Shown: in pieces, positions 1 to 8,532 of the stretch | Position numbering within the stretch: position 1 is the stretch's first letter | Layout: every line of letters begins with the position of its first letter | From: a virus | Strand: one strand, 5' to 3' | DNA length: 25,053 nt | IMG/VR virus record: IMGVR_UViG_3300025411_000079 | Location: 1 to 25,053 of that record | Translations under genes and position numbers: made by a program | Notes under the pieces: model-generated | The model's input: only the letters and a program-made list of their open reading frames with translations | Databases searched by the model: none | What the model was told of the DNA's origin: nothing

Positions 1-215
1 AAAGACACAATATTTTTATCAATTACTCTATACCCCACATTTTGTATTTCTTCTAAACCATTAATTTTGATACTAATAACGTTTTTAATTTCGTTTACAA
101 CGGTGAAACTTGGTGTCCCTCCTGTATATACAAAATTATTTGTGGTCGATTGAAAAACCCTGCTCGTTGGTATTAAAAGATTTGATACTGTTGTACTTAA
201 TATTATATTTGACAT
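1..215 (-). CDS. Partial structural protein (N-terminal 71 codons), shares a beta-module with its neighbour
   Basis: The first 71 codons of a gene that runs off the left edge of the window. The start is the ATG at 215-213, just after the TAA of the upstream gene (219-217), so the two look co-transcribed. No Shine-Dalgarno is visible. From about residue 28 the protein reads FVYTGGTPSF, then IKINGLEE and GYRVIDKN. This lines up nearly end to end with the last 60 residues of the adjacent gp15-like protein (FTYTGGTPTF, FDVNGLEE, GYQLLDAT). The module is a predicted small beta-sandwich of the kind repeated in phage tail and adhesion proteins. The name 'structural protein' is inferred from that module and from position. 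No function can be given from the fragment. Confidence 0.7.
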   Translation of the reverse strand, partial: MSNIILSTTVSNLLIPTSRVFQSTTNNFVYTGGTPSFTVVNEIKNVISIKINGLEEIQNVGYRVIDKNIVS

Positions 216-216
216 T

Positions 217-1452
217 TTAAGAAATATAAATTACACCTATTTTGGAGTTTATGATTGGTTCATCGAATAGATTGATATGTGTCGCGTCTAATAATTGATA
301 ACCAAGATTTTCTGTTTCCTCAAGACCGTTTACATCAAAACTTAACATTGCTTTAATTGGATTACTAATTTCGAAAGTTGGAGTTCCACCTGTATATGTA
401 AAATATTCTTTATTAACTAAAAGTACATTACCAAATGGATCCATCAATGTTGTATTTGCATTCTTAATGTATGTTACGGTAACCACACTTCCATTTAATG
501 GTGCATCCGAGAAGGTTATTCTTGAAGATCCGCCTATAAAAAAATAATCGGTATTTTGTTCTTGTGTTAAACCATTTATTTTGACTGTTATCAATATTCC
601 AATATTTTCATTAACATTATACACAGTATCCACACCATCAGAGCTAAATGTAACAGTTGTAATATCTAAGTTTGCTACTTGATTGATTTCTTTTTTCGAA
701 CCTTCATTGGGTGTTTCAAAAAACAACAATGCTCTATTGACTGCAGGAGATACTTCGAATTTTTCACTATCCAAAATGTAGCCATTCATAGTAAATTTAT
801 ATGTCTGCACGTAGAAACGACGATTTTCAACTGTATTAATTGGTGAGGTATCAGTAACCCCTTCTAAAAATACAGGTATATAATGGCCATTAACAATTTG
901 ATAATCCTGCATACTTGATAGGTTTTCTAACACAACTTTATTCATTGCATTCAAATCCCTAAATTTCGTACAAACAATTGTTACTTCATATTTTATATCA
1001 ACTGGAACAGGTTGTGGGATTCTGTAAACATCAGCACCTGCTGTGGTCCCATTCCAAGTTTGTACAGTTGCATAATACCAAAGAGCTTGCTGTGGCACAT
1101 TAAAAGCGTTAGATGGATGAGTTCCATAAGTAACTTCAGGGTTCCTAATAATAGCGATAAATGGAACTTCAATATTACCATCATCATCACTAAAAGACCA
1201 GTTTTGTGTAAATTCACCCCATCTTTGGATTGTCATTATTCTTTCAATAATTGGAATCTGCAAACCATCGGACACAATTGTGTATCTTGATTTTACATAA
1301 TCTAAAAAACCTCTATCTAAGTCATCGTGTAATATTGATTGGGGAAGTTTTGTTTGATTTTGAGTAAGTTGTTTCAATAACTCTTCTCTACGAGACATAC
1401 CTTTGTTCGTATTATAAATCGACAAACTTTTTTTTCTTTTTGCTATTCCCAT
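217..1452 (-). CDS. Putative tail terminator / sheath stabiliser, T4 gp15-like, with added C-terminal beta-modules
   Basis: Protein of 411 residues. The reading frame is open further upstream, but I chose the ATG at 1452-1450 because AGGAG lies six bases before it and it starts just after the stop of the upstream gene (1456-1454). Residues about 75-245 resemble the T4 gp15 plan: a stretch around 150-165 (VDIKYEVTIVCTKFRD), then NGHYIPVFLE at 188-197 and RRFYVQTYKFTMNGYI at 211-226, where T4 gp15 has a similar Arg-rich strand followed by FEVNGW. In T4, gp15 caps the tail tube and sheath and joins them to the neck. Residues about 280-330 and 349-411 are two extra modules with an NGL...Y...I.F...P pattern, absent from T4 gp15. 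The gp15 call is from remembered family pattern, not a search. The structural role is safer than the exact name. Confidence 0.5.
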   Translation of the reverse strand: MGIAKRKKSLSIYNTNKGMSRREELLKQLTQNQTKLPQSILHDDLDRGFLDYVKSRYTIVSDGLQIPIIERIMTIQRWGEFTQNWSFSDDDGNIEVPFIAIIRNPEVTYGTHPSNAFNVPQQALWYYATVQTWNGTTAGADVYRIPQPVPVDIKYEVTIVCTKFRDLNAMNKVVLENLSSMQDYQIVNGHYIPVFLEGVTDTSPINTVENRRFYVQTYKFTMNGYILDSEKFEVSPAVNRALLFFETPNEGSKKEINQVANLDITTVTFSSDGVDTVYNVNENIGILITVKINGLTQEQNTDYFFIGGSSRITFSDAPLNGSVVTVTYIKNANTTLMDPFGNVLLVNKEYFTYTGGTPTFEISNPIKAMLSFDVNGLEETENLGYQLLDATHINLFDEPIINSKIGVIYIS

Positions 1453-1453
1453 A

Positions 1454-1966
1454 TTAAACTCCTCTAAATGATACGTCTTGTACATAAGAACATTCTATTG
1501 TTCTATAGTACGGTTTATAACCAAACATATTGTGCTTATTATCGGAAACAATTTTCCCATCATTAACCACAGTATAAAATCTTGTTTTTGTCTCAGATTC
1601 AGGATAACCTATATAATCACCATATCTTATATCTAACTTCAATTCATCCAATTGTTTTATATAAACCGAAACAACCAAATTACCTGGTTCGAGATATCTT
1701 ATTAAACCTTCCTTGTAAGTTTCATTTTTAGGGGCCTCAATTTTAACTATTCCACTAAATTCAACAGGTGGGAAATACTTAATCTGATCGGTACCAACTT
1801 CCAAATATACATCATCGATATCCGTTTTTTGTCTATCTACTCTATATAAAACAAGCTTCATATTCAAATCCCCTTGCAAATATTCCTGCCCGATTCTGAC
1901 TTGTAAATCAAAGTCGTCCTGACTGAAAAACTTACCCAAACGGGTAATTGGTAATTTATTATCCAT
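1454..1966 (-). CDS. Putative neck/connector protein, gp14-like by position
   Basis: Protein of 170 residues if it starts at the ATG 1966-1964 (MDNKLPITRLGKFF). The frame stays open upstream to 2077, but that part would run into the divergent helicase gene and reads as low-quality sequence. The chosen ATG has a TATTTATTA box two bases upstream. The protein looks like an all-beta virion protein. Its second half (IRYGDYIGYPESE, then RFYTVVNDG and MFGYKPYYRTIECSY) recalls the end of T4 gp14, where a GD-hydrophobic strand precedes a Y-x-V strand. It lies directly before the gp15-like gene, which matches T4 order 14-15. The gp14 assignment is inferred mostly from context. An alternative is an unrelated head-completion protein. 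Confidence 0.4.
   Translation of the reverse strand: MDNKLPITRLGKFFSQDDFDLQVRIGQEYLQGDLNMKLVLYRVDRQKTDIDDVYLEVGTDQIKYFPPVEFSGIVKIEAPKNETYKEGLIRYLEPGNLVVSVYIKQLDELKLDIRYGDYIGYPESETKTRFYTVVNDGKIVSDNKHNMFGYKPYYRTIECSYVQDVSFRGV
1459..1463 (-). promoter_or_regulatory. Strong Shine-Dalgarno AGGAG that sets the start of the gp15-like gene
   Basis: On the minus strand AGGAG is followed by six bases and then ATG at 1452. It is one of very few clear Shine-Dalgarno sites in the window, and it rules in favour of the shorter 411-residue product over an in-frame start at 1485. It lies inside the last codons of the upstream gene, as expected for translational coupling. Confidence 0.75.
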
Positions 1967-2016
1967 TCTAATAAATACTTTAGAAATATAATCTTTTTGG
2001 TTATATTTTATATATA

Positions 2017-3768
2017 ATGGATACGTTAATACCTGAAATTGAAGCGAGAAATATATTATTGAACTATGAAGGTTCAAACAATCAATTATTGGAATGGAAA
2101 CAAAAATTTGAGATTCAACAAAATTTCAAATTAACGAGACCACAATCTGATTATGTTTTAAAGTTCCATAAAGTAACCCCTAAGGTTGCAAAAAAATATA
2201 TTGAAATAGTATCGACATTTGGCGAAAAGTTGATGGAAGATATGTTATTACCTAAAGCACCAGAAAAAATTTGGTGTGAAAAATTGTTATGTGATTCTGA
2301 TAAAGCATTTCATATATGGGGTAAAATATTAGACACACAAAAAAATCACGCAATATGGTTACCCAAAGCAGCGGTAATGCAACCTGAAAAAAAATTGAAT
2401 AGAGTTATCGATTATTCAAAATATGGAAGTAGACCTCCAATGGAACATCAAAAGATTGCAATTGAAAAATTATTAGCAAACGATAAGTTTATATTGGCCG
2501 ACGATATGGGGCTTGGTAAAACAACCGCATCTGTAATCGCATCTTTAGAAAGTGGCGCAAAGAAAGTATTAATTGTTTGTCCCGCATCTTTAAAAATAAA
2601 CTGGGAAAGAGAAATAAAAAATTATACCGATAGAAGAATATTAATTGTTGAAGGCAGAAAATGGGGCTCTACTTTTGATTTTTATATCATCAACTATGAT
2701 ATAATTAAAAATTATCACTCTACTGATAAAAGTGAAGATAGCGATGATTATAAATTATTAGTGAACGTAGGATTCGATCTTGCAATCGTAGACGAAGCTC
2801 ATTATATTTCCAATACCACTGCCAACAGAACACGTTTACTTAATGATGTTTTAGAAAAAATTCCTAAGGTATGGTTATTAACAGGAACTCCAATGACATC
2901 AAGGCCTATCAACTATTTCAATCTTTTGAAAATTGTAGAATCTCCTCTTACTTTGAATTGGCAAAGCTATGTTAGGAGATATTGTAAGGGATATCAATTT
3001 ACAGTTGGAAATAGAAAAGTATGGAATACAAGTGGCGCTTCTAATTTGGATGAATTAAGAGAAAGAACTAAAAATATAGTTCTTAGAAGAATGAAAACAG
3101 ACATACTTGATTTACCTGAAAAAATAATAACCCCTGTATTTTTAGAATTGGAGAGTAAAATGTATGATGAAGAAATACAAGAATTTATGAGGATTACAAA
3201 TGACAATAAAGATAAAGAAACTTTAAGTGTCACTATTAATCGTCTAATGAAAGTAAGACAATTAATTTCTTATGAAAAAATTCCTGTTACTTGTGAATTG
3301 ATTGATAAATGTTTGGACCAAGGAAAAAAGGTTATCATTTTTACGAATTTCACAATGACTTTGGATATGTTAAATGAAAAGTACAAAAAAAATTCAGTAG
3401 TCTTAGATGGCCGTATGAGTAAAGAAAGACGTCAGGAAGCTGTGGATAGATTTCAGAACGAAGACAAAATAAAAGTTTTTATTTCTAATATTATAGCTGG
3501 TGGTGTAGGTATCACTTTAACGGCCGCAGAAGTTGTGATTATGAATGACCTATCATTTGTTCCTGCGCACCATAGTCAAGCGGAAGATAGAGCTTACAGA
3601 TATGGCCAAAAGAATAGTGTGTTAGTTTATTATCCCATTTTCGAAAATACAGTAGAAAAAATAATTTATAATATTCTACAAAAAAAGAAAAACATAATCG
3701 ACCAAGTTATGGGTGACGGAGAATTTTCCGAATCCTTCAGTAAGGATTTAATCAAAAGTTTGCTTTAA
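2017..3768 (+). CDS. SNF2-family DNA helicase/translocase (SMARCAL1/HepA-like)
   Basis: Superfamily 2 ATPase of 583 residues. Seen in order: Q-motif region near 141 (MEHQ), Walker A DDMGLGKT at 162-169, CPASLKINWEREI at 188-200, DEAH at 259-262, LTGTP at 288-292, then in the second RecA lobe VVLDGRMSKERR, SNIIAGGVGITLTAA and motif VI QAEDRAYRYGQ at 521-531. The R-x-x-R-x-GQ form is typical of SNF2 proteins. The roughly 130-residue N-terminal part is not recognised and may bind DNA. Such proteins translocate on duplex DNA. In T4-like phages related enzymes (T4 UvsW is a different SF2 branch) help fork remodelling and recombination-dependent replication. The gene is divergent from the neck genes across a 50-base gap and overlaps the next gene tail to tail by 17 bases. 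There is no C-terminal nuclease domain. Confidence 0.92.
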   Translation: MDTLIPEIEARNILLNYEGSNNQLLEWKQKFEIQQNFKLTRPQSDYVLKFHKVTPKVAKKYIEIVSTFGEKLMEDMLLPKAPEKIWCEKLLCDSDKAFHIWGKILDTQKNHAIWLPKAAVMQPEKKLNRVIDYSKYGSRPPMEHQKIAIEKLLANDKFILADDMGLGKTTASVIASLESGAKKVLIVCPASLKINWEREIKNYTDRRILIVEGRKWGSTFDFYIINYDIIKNYHSTDKSEDSDDYKLLVNVGFDLAIVDEAHYISNTTANRTRLLNDVLEKIPKVWLLTGTPMTSRPINYFNLLKIVESPLTLNWQSYVRRYCKGYQFTVGNRKVWNTSGASNLDELRERTKNIVLRRMKTDILDLPEKIITPVFLELESKMYDEEIQEFMRITNDNKDKETLSVTINRLMKVRQLISYEKIPVTCELIDKCLDQGKKVIIFTNFTMTLDMLNEKYKKNSVVLDGRMSKERRQEAVDRFQNEDKIKVFISNIIAGGVGITLTAAEVVIMNDLSFVPAHHSQAEDRAYRYGQKNSVLVYYPIFENTVEKIIYNILQKKKNIIDQVMGDGEFSESFSKDLIKSLL

Positions 3769-3952
3769 TTGTATTGATTGTATCTTGGATCATAATATCC
3801 AACTCCTCATCTTCAGGGTTAACGATGTTAATTAAAATTTTTTTTGCATCTATATCTAATCCAATAAAATTATCATCTCCTTCAGTTTTATAAGTGAATT
3901 CGAAGTCGTTTTTACCTGTAATGTGGAATAATTCGTTTAATTTATTGCTCAT
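3752..3952 (-). CDS. Small hypothetical protein (66 aa)
   Basis: A short acidic protein, not recognised. It contains the motifs FEFTYKTEGDDNFIGLDID and ILINIVNPEDEELDIMIQ and no Cys. The pattern suggests a small alpha/beta fold. I accept it as a gene because it fills the space between the helicase and the gp13-like gene, has an ATG at 3952, and its composition fits a folded protein. Its last codons overlap the helicase 3' end by 17 bases on the opposite strand. Its start lies 41 bases from the divergent gp13-like start. No function proposed. Confidence 0.55.
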   Translation of the reverse strand: MSNKLNELFHITGKNDFEFTYKTEGDDNFIGLDIDAKKILINIVNPEDEELDIMIQDTINTIKANF

Positions 3953-3993
3953 ATTGTAAAATATAAACTATTTATTTAAAATAGTAAATTATT

Positions 3994-5112
3994 ATGTCGT
4001 CAACAATTATATCACCCGCAGAACGTGACAAACTATATACACAGGTTTTGAATGTATTGGGAGCACCTGTAAGAGGAATCGAATTAGCGGAAGAACAATT
4101 AGATACCTTTTTGGAGTTATCACTTTCAGAATACGAGCAATATGTGGAAGATTGGTTAATTGAATCCCAATGGTCATCATTGAACGGATTAGACCTTGAT
4201 ACTCAATCTTTAAGTAGAGCATTTACAACTAAAAGTTTAGATTATGAAACAAGATGGACGTATGCTTACTCTAAAATTGTTGGTTTACAAGCAGGTGGTG
4301 ATTGGGTTTTAAAAAAAGATTTTATTACATTAACTGCAAATACTCAAACCTATGTGATACCTGCTGGCCGTGAAATTAATGAAATGATGTGGTTCGAACG
4401 CGCGTCTTTAAGTGATTCAATTGTGGATCCATTTTTAGGGGGTTTTGGTGGTCTTGGTGGGGTTGGTTTCGGTGGAGTTGGTGGATTTGCTCAAGTGGGA
4501 GCTTCAGGTTCTTATTTTATGTTACCTGCTTATGACCTTTTACTTAGAATGGGAGACAGAAATTTGAAAAACAGATTGATTGGTGGTGATATGACATATA
4601 GAATTACAGCAGGTCCTGAGGGAACTAAAATTGTACATTTATTAAATGTACCAGGTGGTAAATATGATTTTGGTTCAATACAAATGAACAATGCTCAAGT
4701 TTGGTATTGGTACTATGAAACAACTGATAGAGACACTTGTCTTGCTGAAAATAAAGATGTTGTTAAATTACCTTCAGATGTACAAACGGAACAATTAATT
4801 TGGTCTGATTTGAATAGACCATCTCAAAACTGGGTTAGAAAATATTTGATTGCTTATGCAAAAGAAGGATTAGCGAGAATATGGGGCAAGTTTTCAGGGG
4901 ATTTACAAGTTCCTGATAGCTCGGTTAAATTAGATTACAATACCCTACTTACAGAAGCTAAAGATGAGAAACAAAAATTAATTGAAGAATTAATGCAAAG
5001 ACTTGAAAGATTACGCCCTGATAAAATGTTAGAAAGAAAAGCGGGCGAAGCTGAGAATCTTAATAAATCTCTCAAGTTCAGAGCAATGCCCGCTCCTATA
5101 CAAGTGGTTTAA
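3994..5112 (+). CDS. 13: Neck protein, T4 gp13-like
   Basis: Protein of 372 residues. The N-terminus has LNVLGAPVRGIELAEEQLD followed by SLSEYEQY, matching the T4 gp13 opening (LGAPIINVELTPDQI, then ALELYGEY). The C-terminal third has NWVRKYLIAYAKEGLARIWG and LLTEAKDEKQKLIEEL, matching T4 gp13 RWVKDYATALAKELNGQI and LIEEARLEKEALREEL. T4 gp13 joins the head portal vertex to the tail in a neck complex with gp14. A Gly-rich loop (residues about 148-165: FLGGFGGLGGVGFGGVGGF) sits in the middle, where T4 gp13 also has Gly-rich sequence. Downstream of the matching helix the protein has about 30 extra residues. It is on the plus strand, opposite the gp14/gp15-like genes, unlike the collinear T4 order. 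Its last 4 bases overlap the 3' end of the polymerase gene. Confidence 0.8.
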   Translation: MSSTIISPAERDKLYTQVLNVLGAPVRGIELAEEQLDTFLELSLSEYEQYVEDWLIESQWSSLNGLDLDTQSLSRAFTTKSLDYETRWTYAYSKIVGLQAGGDWVLKKDFITLTANTQTYVIPAGREINEMMWFERASLSDSIVDPFLGGFGGLGGVGFGGVGGFAQVGASGSYFMLPAYDLLLRMGDRNLKNRLIGGDMTYRITAGPEGTKIVHLLNVPGGKYDFGSIQMNNAQVWYWYYETTDRDTCLAENKDVVKLPSDVQTEQLIWSDLNRPSQNWVRKYLIAYAKEGLARIWGKFSGDLQVPDSSVKLDYNTLLTEAKDEKQKLIEELMQRLERLRPDKMLERKAGEAENLNKSLKFRAMPAPIQVV

Positions 5113-8006
5113 CTTTCTATTGCGTGAAAAGCATAATCGTGACCGTTGGTTTCAATTATCTCTTCTTCATTACTTATTGTACTTTTCTCTTGAAGAGAAA
5201 CAACTTTTCTATTATGTTCAACCCAATATTGGTCAGCAAGTTCTAAACTGTTTTCAACATACATAAAGAACGGATCACGGCCCACACGATTCCAAAATAA
5301 AACTTCACTATCAGCAAGAGTCATTACTTCGTCAAATTTATCTTGACCACTCTCTTTTAATGGAAAACCATTCACTAATTGACATTGATTTTTAGTAAAA
5401 TATTGTCTTTCTTGAGGATTTTCTACTAATATGCCATCTCTTATTTCAGGTTTGAATGCACATAATAAAGGTTCAATACGCTTATTAAAATTATTCAAAT
5501 AACGAGCAACATTGTAATCACCTTTTAAATCAGGATTATCATTTATGTCTTTTTCAGAAATCATATAACAATTCACCTCGATGTAATTCATTGGCATCGG
5601 TTTACCATAAGCTATGTAATAATCTTCTTGTTGTTTTTTAGTCGCTTTGGTAATTTTTTGAACATCCCCTGAAGATTTTTTAACTCCATTATTAACATAA
5701 TAGATAGTGTCACCTAAACCTGCAGGATAATCATTTTGAATTATTAGTTCCATATGCGCTTGACGAGACATTAATGAACCTGACTTTGTGGTTTTTTTTA
5801 TGTGCTTTTTATAATCTTCAACTGATTGTTTTACACGTGCCTTGTTTGCTATTTTTGCTAATGGAATTTCTTTATTGTAAATTTTTTCTACATATGAATA
5901 ATAAAGTTCAACAAAAGAATGTCCATCACCATTTAACAAATATTTTAAACCCTCATCCAAAAATTCAACAATGTATGTTTGTAATTTTTTTGATTTAATT
6001 GTATTACCTGTAAGCTTTATTTTTTCCTTTCCTTTCTTAATCATTTTAATGATGTAATTCTTTCTGGAAACATTTATACAAGCAGGTGCAATATAATCGA
6101 TATCCAAGCCCATCTCATTTCTCATAAAGATATCATTGAACTCAGCTGTATCAGCTTCAATGCCTTTATATTCTTTACCACTTTCTGTTAATTCATTCGA
6201 TCCCTTACCAATGTAAATATGAGTATCAATATCTTCGGGAGTTTCAAAATTCACACCATCCGTATCCATAACCAAAGGTTTATAACCTTTCTTCATAAAA
6301 AACATAATCATCATACGGAGACATTGCCTACCCACACAAGTAATAGTTTCACCCATATTCATATCACCCCAAGGAAATACGTGAGGAGCTGACAAACTTC
6401 CGAAATAAGCGTTGATGAAAATCTTGATTGGTAATTGTTTACGATCATACATTTCAGCCTCCACAGGGTTACTGTTTTTTAGTTCTCCTGCAAGTCTTTT
6501 ATATTTAATACGAATATTACGGAAATATTTTAACATTGATTTTTGTACACCCATCACATCACACTCAGGAAATACATCGTAAACTAACTGTATAGATGGA
6601 TAAAGAGACGCATAGTCAAACTTAACAATGTTCTTCGAGTAACCAACGTTTAATAATCTTGATAAACCACCAGTGATTGCACGTTTTTCATCTTTAGCGG
6701 GAATTGCTAAATTATTTTCATAAGACCAAGCTAACATTATAATTTTCCATAATGTAGCCGTACCCATTGTTGCAACTCTTTCGTATGTTGTTGGTACCAA
6801 TTTAGAAAGTAAGAAAGTAGATTGCGAGAAACTATCATCAACGACCATAGTTTCTGTTAAGTCATCATCAAGATATTGCTCAACAATTTTTCTACCAGGC
6901 CATATTTCAAATTTACCAGGAAATTTATCTAAAAGACCTTCTGTTCCCACATCACCTATTTTTTTGTACTTTCCTGTCTTTGGATTGACATAATAGCTCT
7001 CATTATCGAGATAAATCTTAGATATTTTCCCACCATCGACATAAACACGATTAGGTTTTTCTTTTTCTAAGTACTGTGTTATATACTTTAATCCCCAAGA
7101 TTTAATCTCTGAGTTTATTGCTTGAGCTCTTCTAACAGAATGTGCAATATCAATTAAATTAAAACCCCAAATAACGTGTTGTGTGTATGGTTCAACCTCA
7201 TTTGCCAATTTCAACATTGCCTCTTTTTCTTTCATACCTTGTAGATTGAATATTTGAGTTAATGCTGTAACATCTACACCTAATATCTTCGCACGTTTAA
7301 GAATAAATGGCCAGTCAAAAAAGGCCGAGTTATAGCCACCTATAATTGTAGGTTTTAATTCTCTAATATATTTAAAAAACTCTTCAATACATTTTTTTTC
7401 ACCATCCTCACCAAATGCAGGAATTGTTTTTTGCAGACCTTTGTTATCCTTAATTCCTATTAAAATTATAGAACAAGTTTCAGGATCCAAACCTGTCGTT
7501 TCAATATCGAATACAAATCTATGAACACCACCATAATCTTCAATACCTTTGAATAATCTTTTCTTTTTTTGAATCAAATATTGTTCAACAGGATTCAATA
7601 CAGTGAAATATTGTTTGAAATTTTCATTCCAAGGGTCTATACCTCCATATCTGAAAAAATTAATTAAATCAGTATATGTTTTAAGACTTCTAACCAAGTA
7701 TTTCATACCTGCTTCTAATCTTTCGTTTCCTTGTGTTTCTAATTTATCAATAATGATTCCGTGCTCTACCATTTTCTTTTTTTGTAGAGACTTTGATTCT
7801 TTATAAAACCCTAAACCTGTTAAATCACCAACCCAAAGAAATGGGGTGAATGTATCTTGTTTAATGATTTTACCCTTATCAGGGTCTTGAATAATTTTGG
7901 AAATTATATTTGTGGGATAATCGTACTCGACTCCGACGATGTATTTTTCATCGTCTCCACCATTGAGGAATTGTTCAATAACCTCTTGAGAGATAACCTC
8001 TTGCAT
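5109..8006 (-). CDS. 43: Family B DNA polymerase with 3'-5' exonuclease (T4 gp43-type replicative polymerase)
   Basis: Protein of 965 residues, the usual size for phage family B replicases. Exonuclease motifs: Exo I FDIETTG (D167, E169), Exo II IIGGYNSAFFDWPF (N226, D231) and Exo III near Y378-D382. Polymerase motifs: motif A KFDYASLYPS (D464), motif B PIKIFINAYFGSLSA (about 526-540) and motif C VMDTDGVNF (D581, D583). Motif C reads DTDG where T4 has DTDS. Both metal-binding aspartates are kept, so activity is expected. The C-terminal roughly 100 residues (from about 860) contain LFWNRVGRDPFFMYVE and an acidic tail, and may include the clamp-binding end, though I see no clear motif. No intein or intron is visible. 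The start is the ATG at 8006, with A/T-only sequence before it and no Shine-Dalgarno. The 98-base region upstream presumably holds its promoter. Confidence 0.96.
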   Translation of the reverse strand: MQEVISQEVIEQFLNGGDDEKYIVGVEYDYPTNIISKIIQDPDKGKIIKQDTFTPFLWVGDLTGLGFYKESKSLQKKKMVEHGIIIDKLETQGNERLEAGMKYLVRSLKTYTDLINFFRYGGIDPWNENFKQYFTVLNPVEQYLIQKKKRLFKGIEDYGGVHRFVFDIETTGLDPETCSIILIGIKDNKGLQKTIPAFGEDGEKKCIEEFFKYIRELKPTIIGGYNSAFFDWPFILKRAKILGVDVTALTQIFNLQGMKEKEAMLKLANEVEPYTQHVIWGFNLIDIAHSVRRAQAINSEIKSWGLKYITQYLEKEKPNRVYVDGGKISKIYLDNESYYVNPKTGKYKKIGDVGTEGLLDKFPGKFEIWPGRKIVEQYLDDDLTETMVVDDSFSQSTFLLSKLVPTTYERVATMGTATLWKIIMLAWSYENNLAIPAKDEKRAITGGLSRLLNVGYSKNIVKFDYASLYPSIQLVYDVFPECDVMGVQKSMLKYFRNIRIKYKRLAGELKNSNPVEAEMYDRKQLPIKIFINAYFGSLSAPHVFPWGDMNMGETITCVGRQCLRMMIMFFMKKGYKPLVMDTDGVNFETPEDIDTHIYIGKGSNELTESGKEYKGIEADTAEFNDIFMRNEMGLDIDYIAPACINVSRKNYIIKMIKKGKEKIKLTGNTIKSKKLQTYIVEFLDEGLKYLLNGDGHSFVELYYSYVEKIYNKEIPLAKIANKARVKQSVEDYKKHIKKTTKSGSLMSRQAHMELIIQNDYPAGLGDTIYYVNNGVKKSSGDVQKITKATKKQQEDYYIAYGKPMPMNYIEVNCYMISEKDINDNPDLKGDYNVARYLNNFNKRIEPLLCAFKPEIRDGILVENPQERQYFTKNQCQLVNGFPLKESGQDKFDEVMTLADSEVLFWNRVGRDPFFMYVENSLELADQYWVEHNRKVVSLQEKSTISNEEEIIETNGHDYAFHAIES

Positions 8007-8104
8007 ATTTTATTTTATTTAATGTGACGTATTAGCTTGCGATTAAATCACAATTTGCCTTGTTTACAATATTAAATATACAAAAACAAAAGGGTAAAAA
8101 AAAA

Positions 8105-8491
8105 TTATAAAGAAATATTATTTGCCACCTCAACAATTTTTACAAAATCATCATATGCTAAAATAAAAACTTCTACATTAAACTGTTCTTCTAAAAATTT
8201 TATATGTTCTAAAACAGGTTTTGGAAAATCTTTATATAATCCTCTTATTATATAAAACTTATCCATTTTGTGTTTTCTATAATATTTGAAAATTTTTTGA
8301 GGAAGTTTATCGATAACACTACCACTACTATTTTGATTAGTACAATCGGCGTAAATCTTTTTACTTACAGTTTCAATTATAAAATCAATATCACTGTTAC
8401 CGCCTGATTTGAATGTGTAGTTATATTCTTTAAGAAAGTTAGAAAGTTTTTTTTCTAATTTGGCTCCGCTTACATTAATAGGATTTGTCAT
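8105..8491 (-). CDS. Small protein resembling a PD-(D/E)XK nuclease fold
   Basis: Protein of 128 residues. It opens with GAKLEKKLSNFLKEY (helix with E13), then SDIDFIIE (D34, D36), IYADCTNQ (D49) and GSVIDKLPQKIFKY (helix), then a hydrophobic strand KFYIIRG. This order of Glu helix, D-I-D strand, (D/E)-x-K strand, then Q...GS..DKL helix is that of small restriction-endonuclease-like proteins. The third motif reads D49-C50-T51, so the usual catalytic lysine is Thr. It may be inactive or use another residue. The fold call is inference from pattern. The gene sits between the polymerase and the fibre block, and a recombination or Holliday-junction role is possible but not shown. A TATTTATAA sequence lies 21 bases before its ATG. 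Confidence 0.45.
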   Translation of the reverse strand: MTNPINVSGAKLEKKLSNFLKEYNYTFKSGGNSDIDFIIETVSKKIYADCTNQNSSGSVIDKLPQKIFKYYRKHKMDKFYIIRGLYKDFPKPVLEHIKFLEEQFNVEVFILAYDDFVKIVEVANNISL

Positions 8492-8532
8492 TTAAAATTC
8501 AATAATATTAAATTATAAATAAAATTTTTGAA

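Noticed and set aside
1012-1290. Antisense open frames of 60-95 codons inside the gp15-like, helicase, polymerase and fibre genes
   Set aside because: They lie wholly within well-supported genes, lack ribosome sites and have compositions that mirror the coding strand.
6260-6275. DTDG in polymerase motif C as a sign of inactivity
   Set aside because: Both metal-binding aspartates are present. The fourth position varies between family B polymerases.
8007-8104. Bacteroidota-type promoter (TTTG with TAnnTTTG) before the polymerase gene
   Set aside because: A TAATATTG sequence is close to the -7 element on the minus strand, but no TTTG lies at the expected 19-20 base distance.
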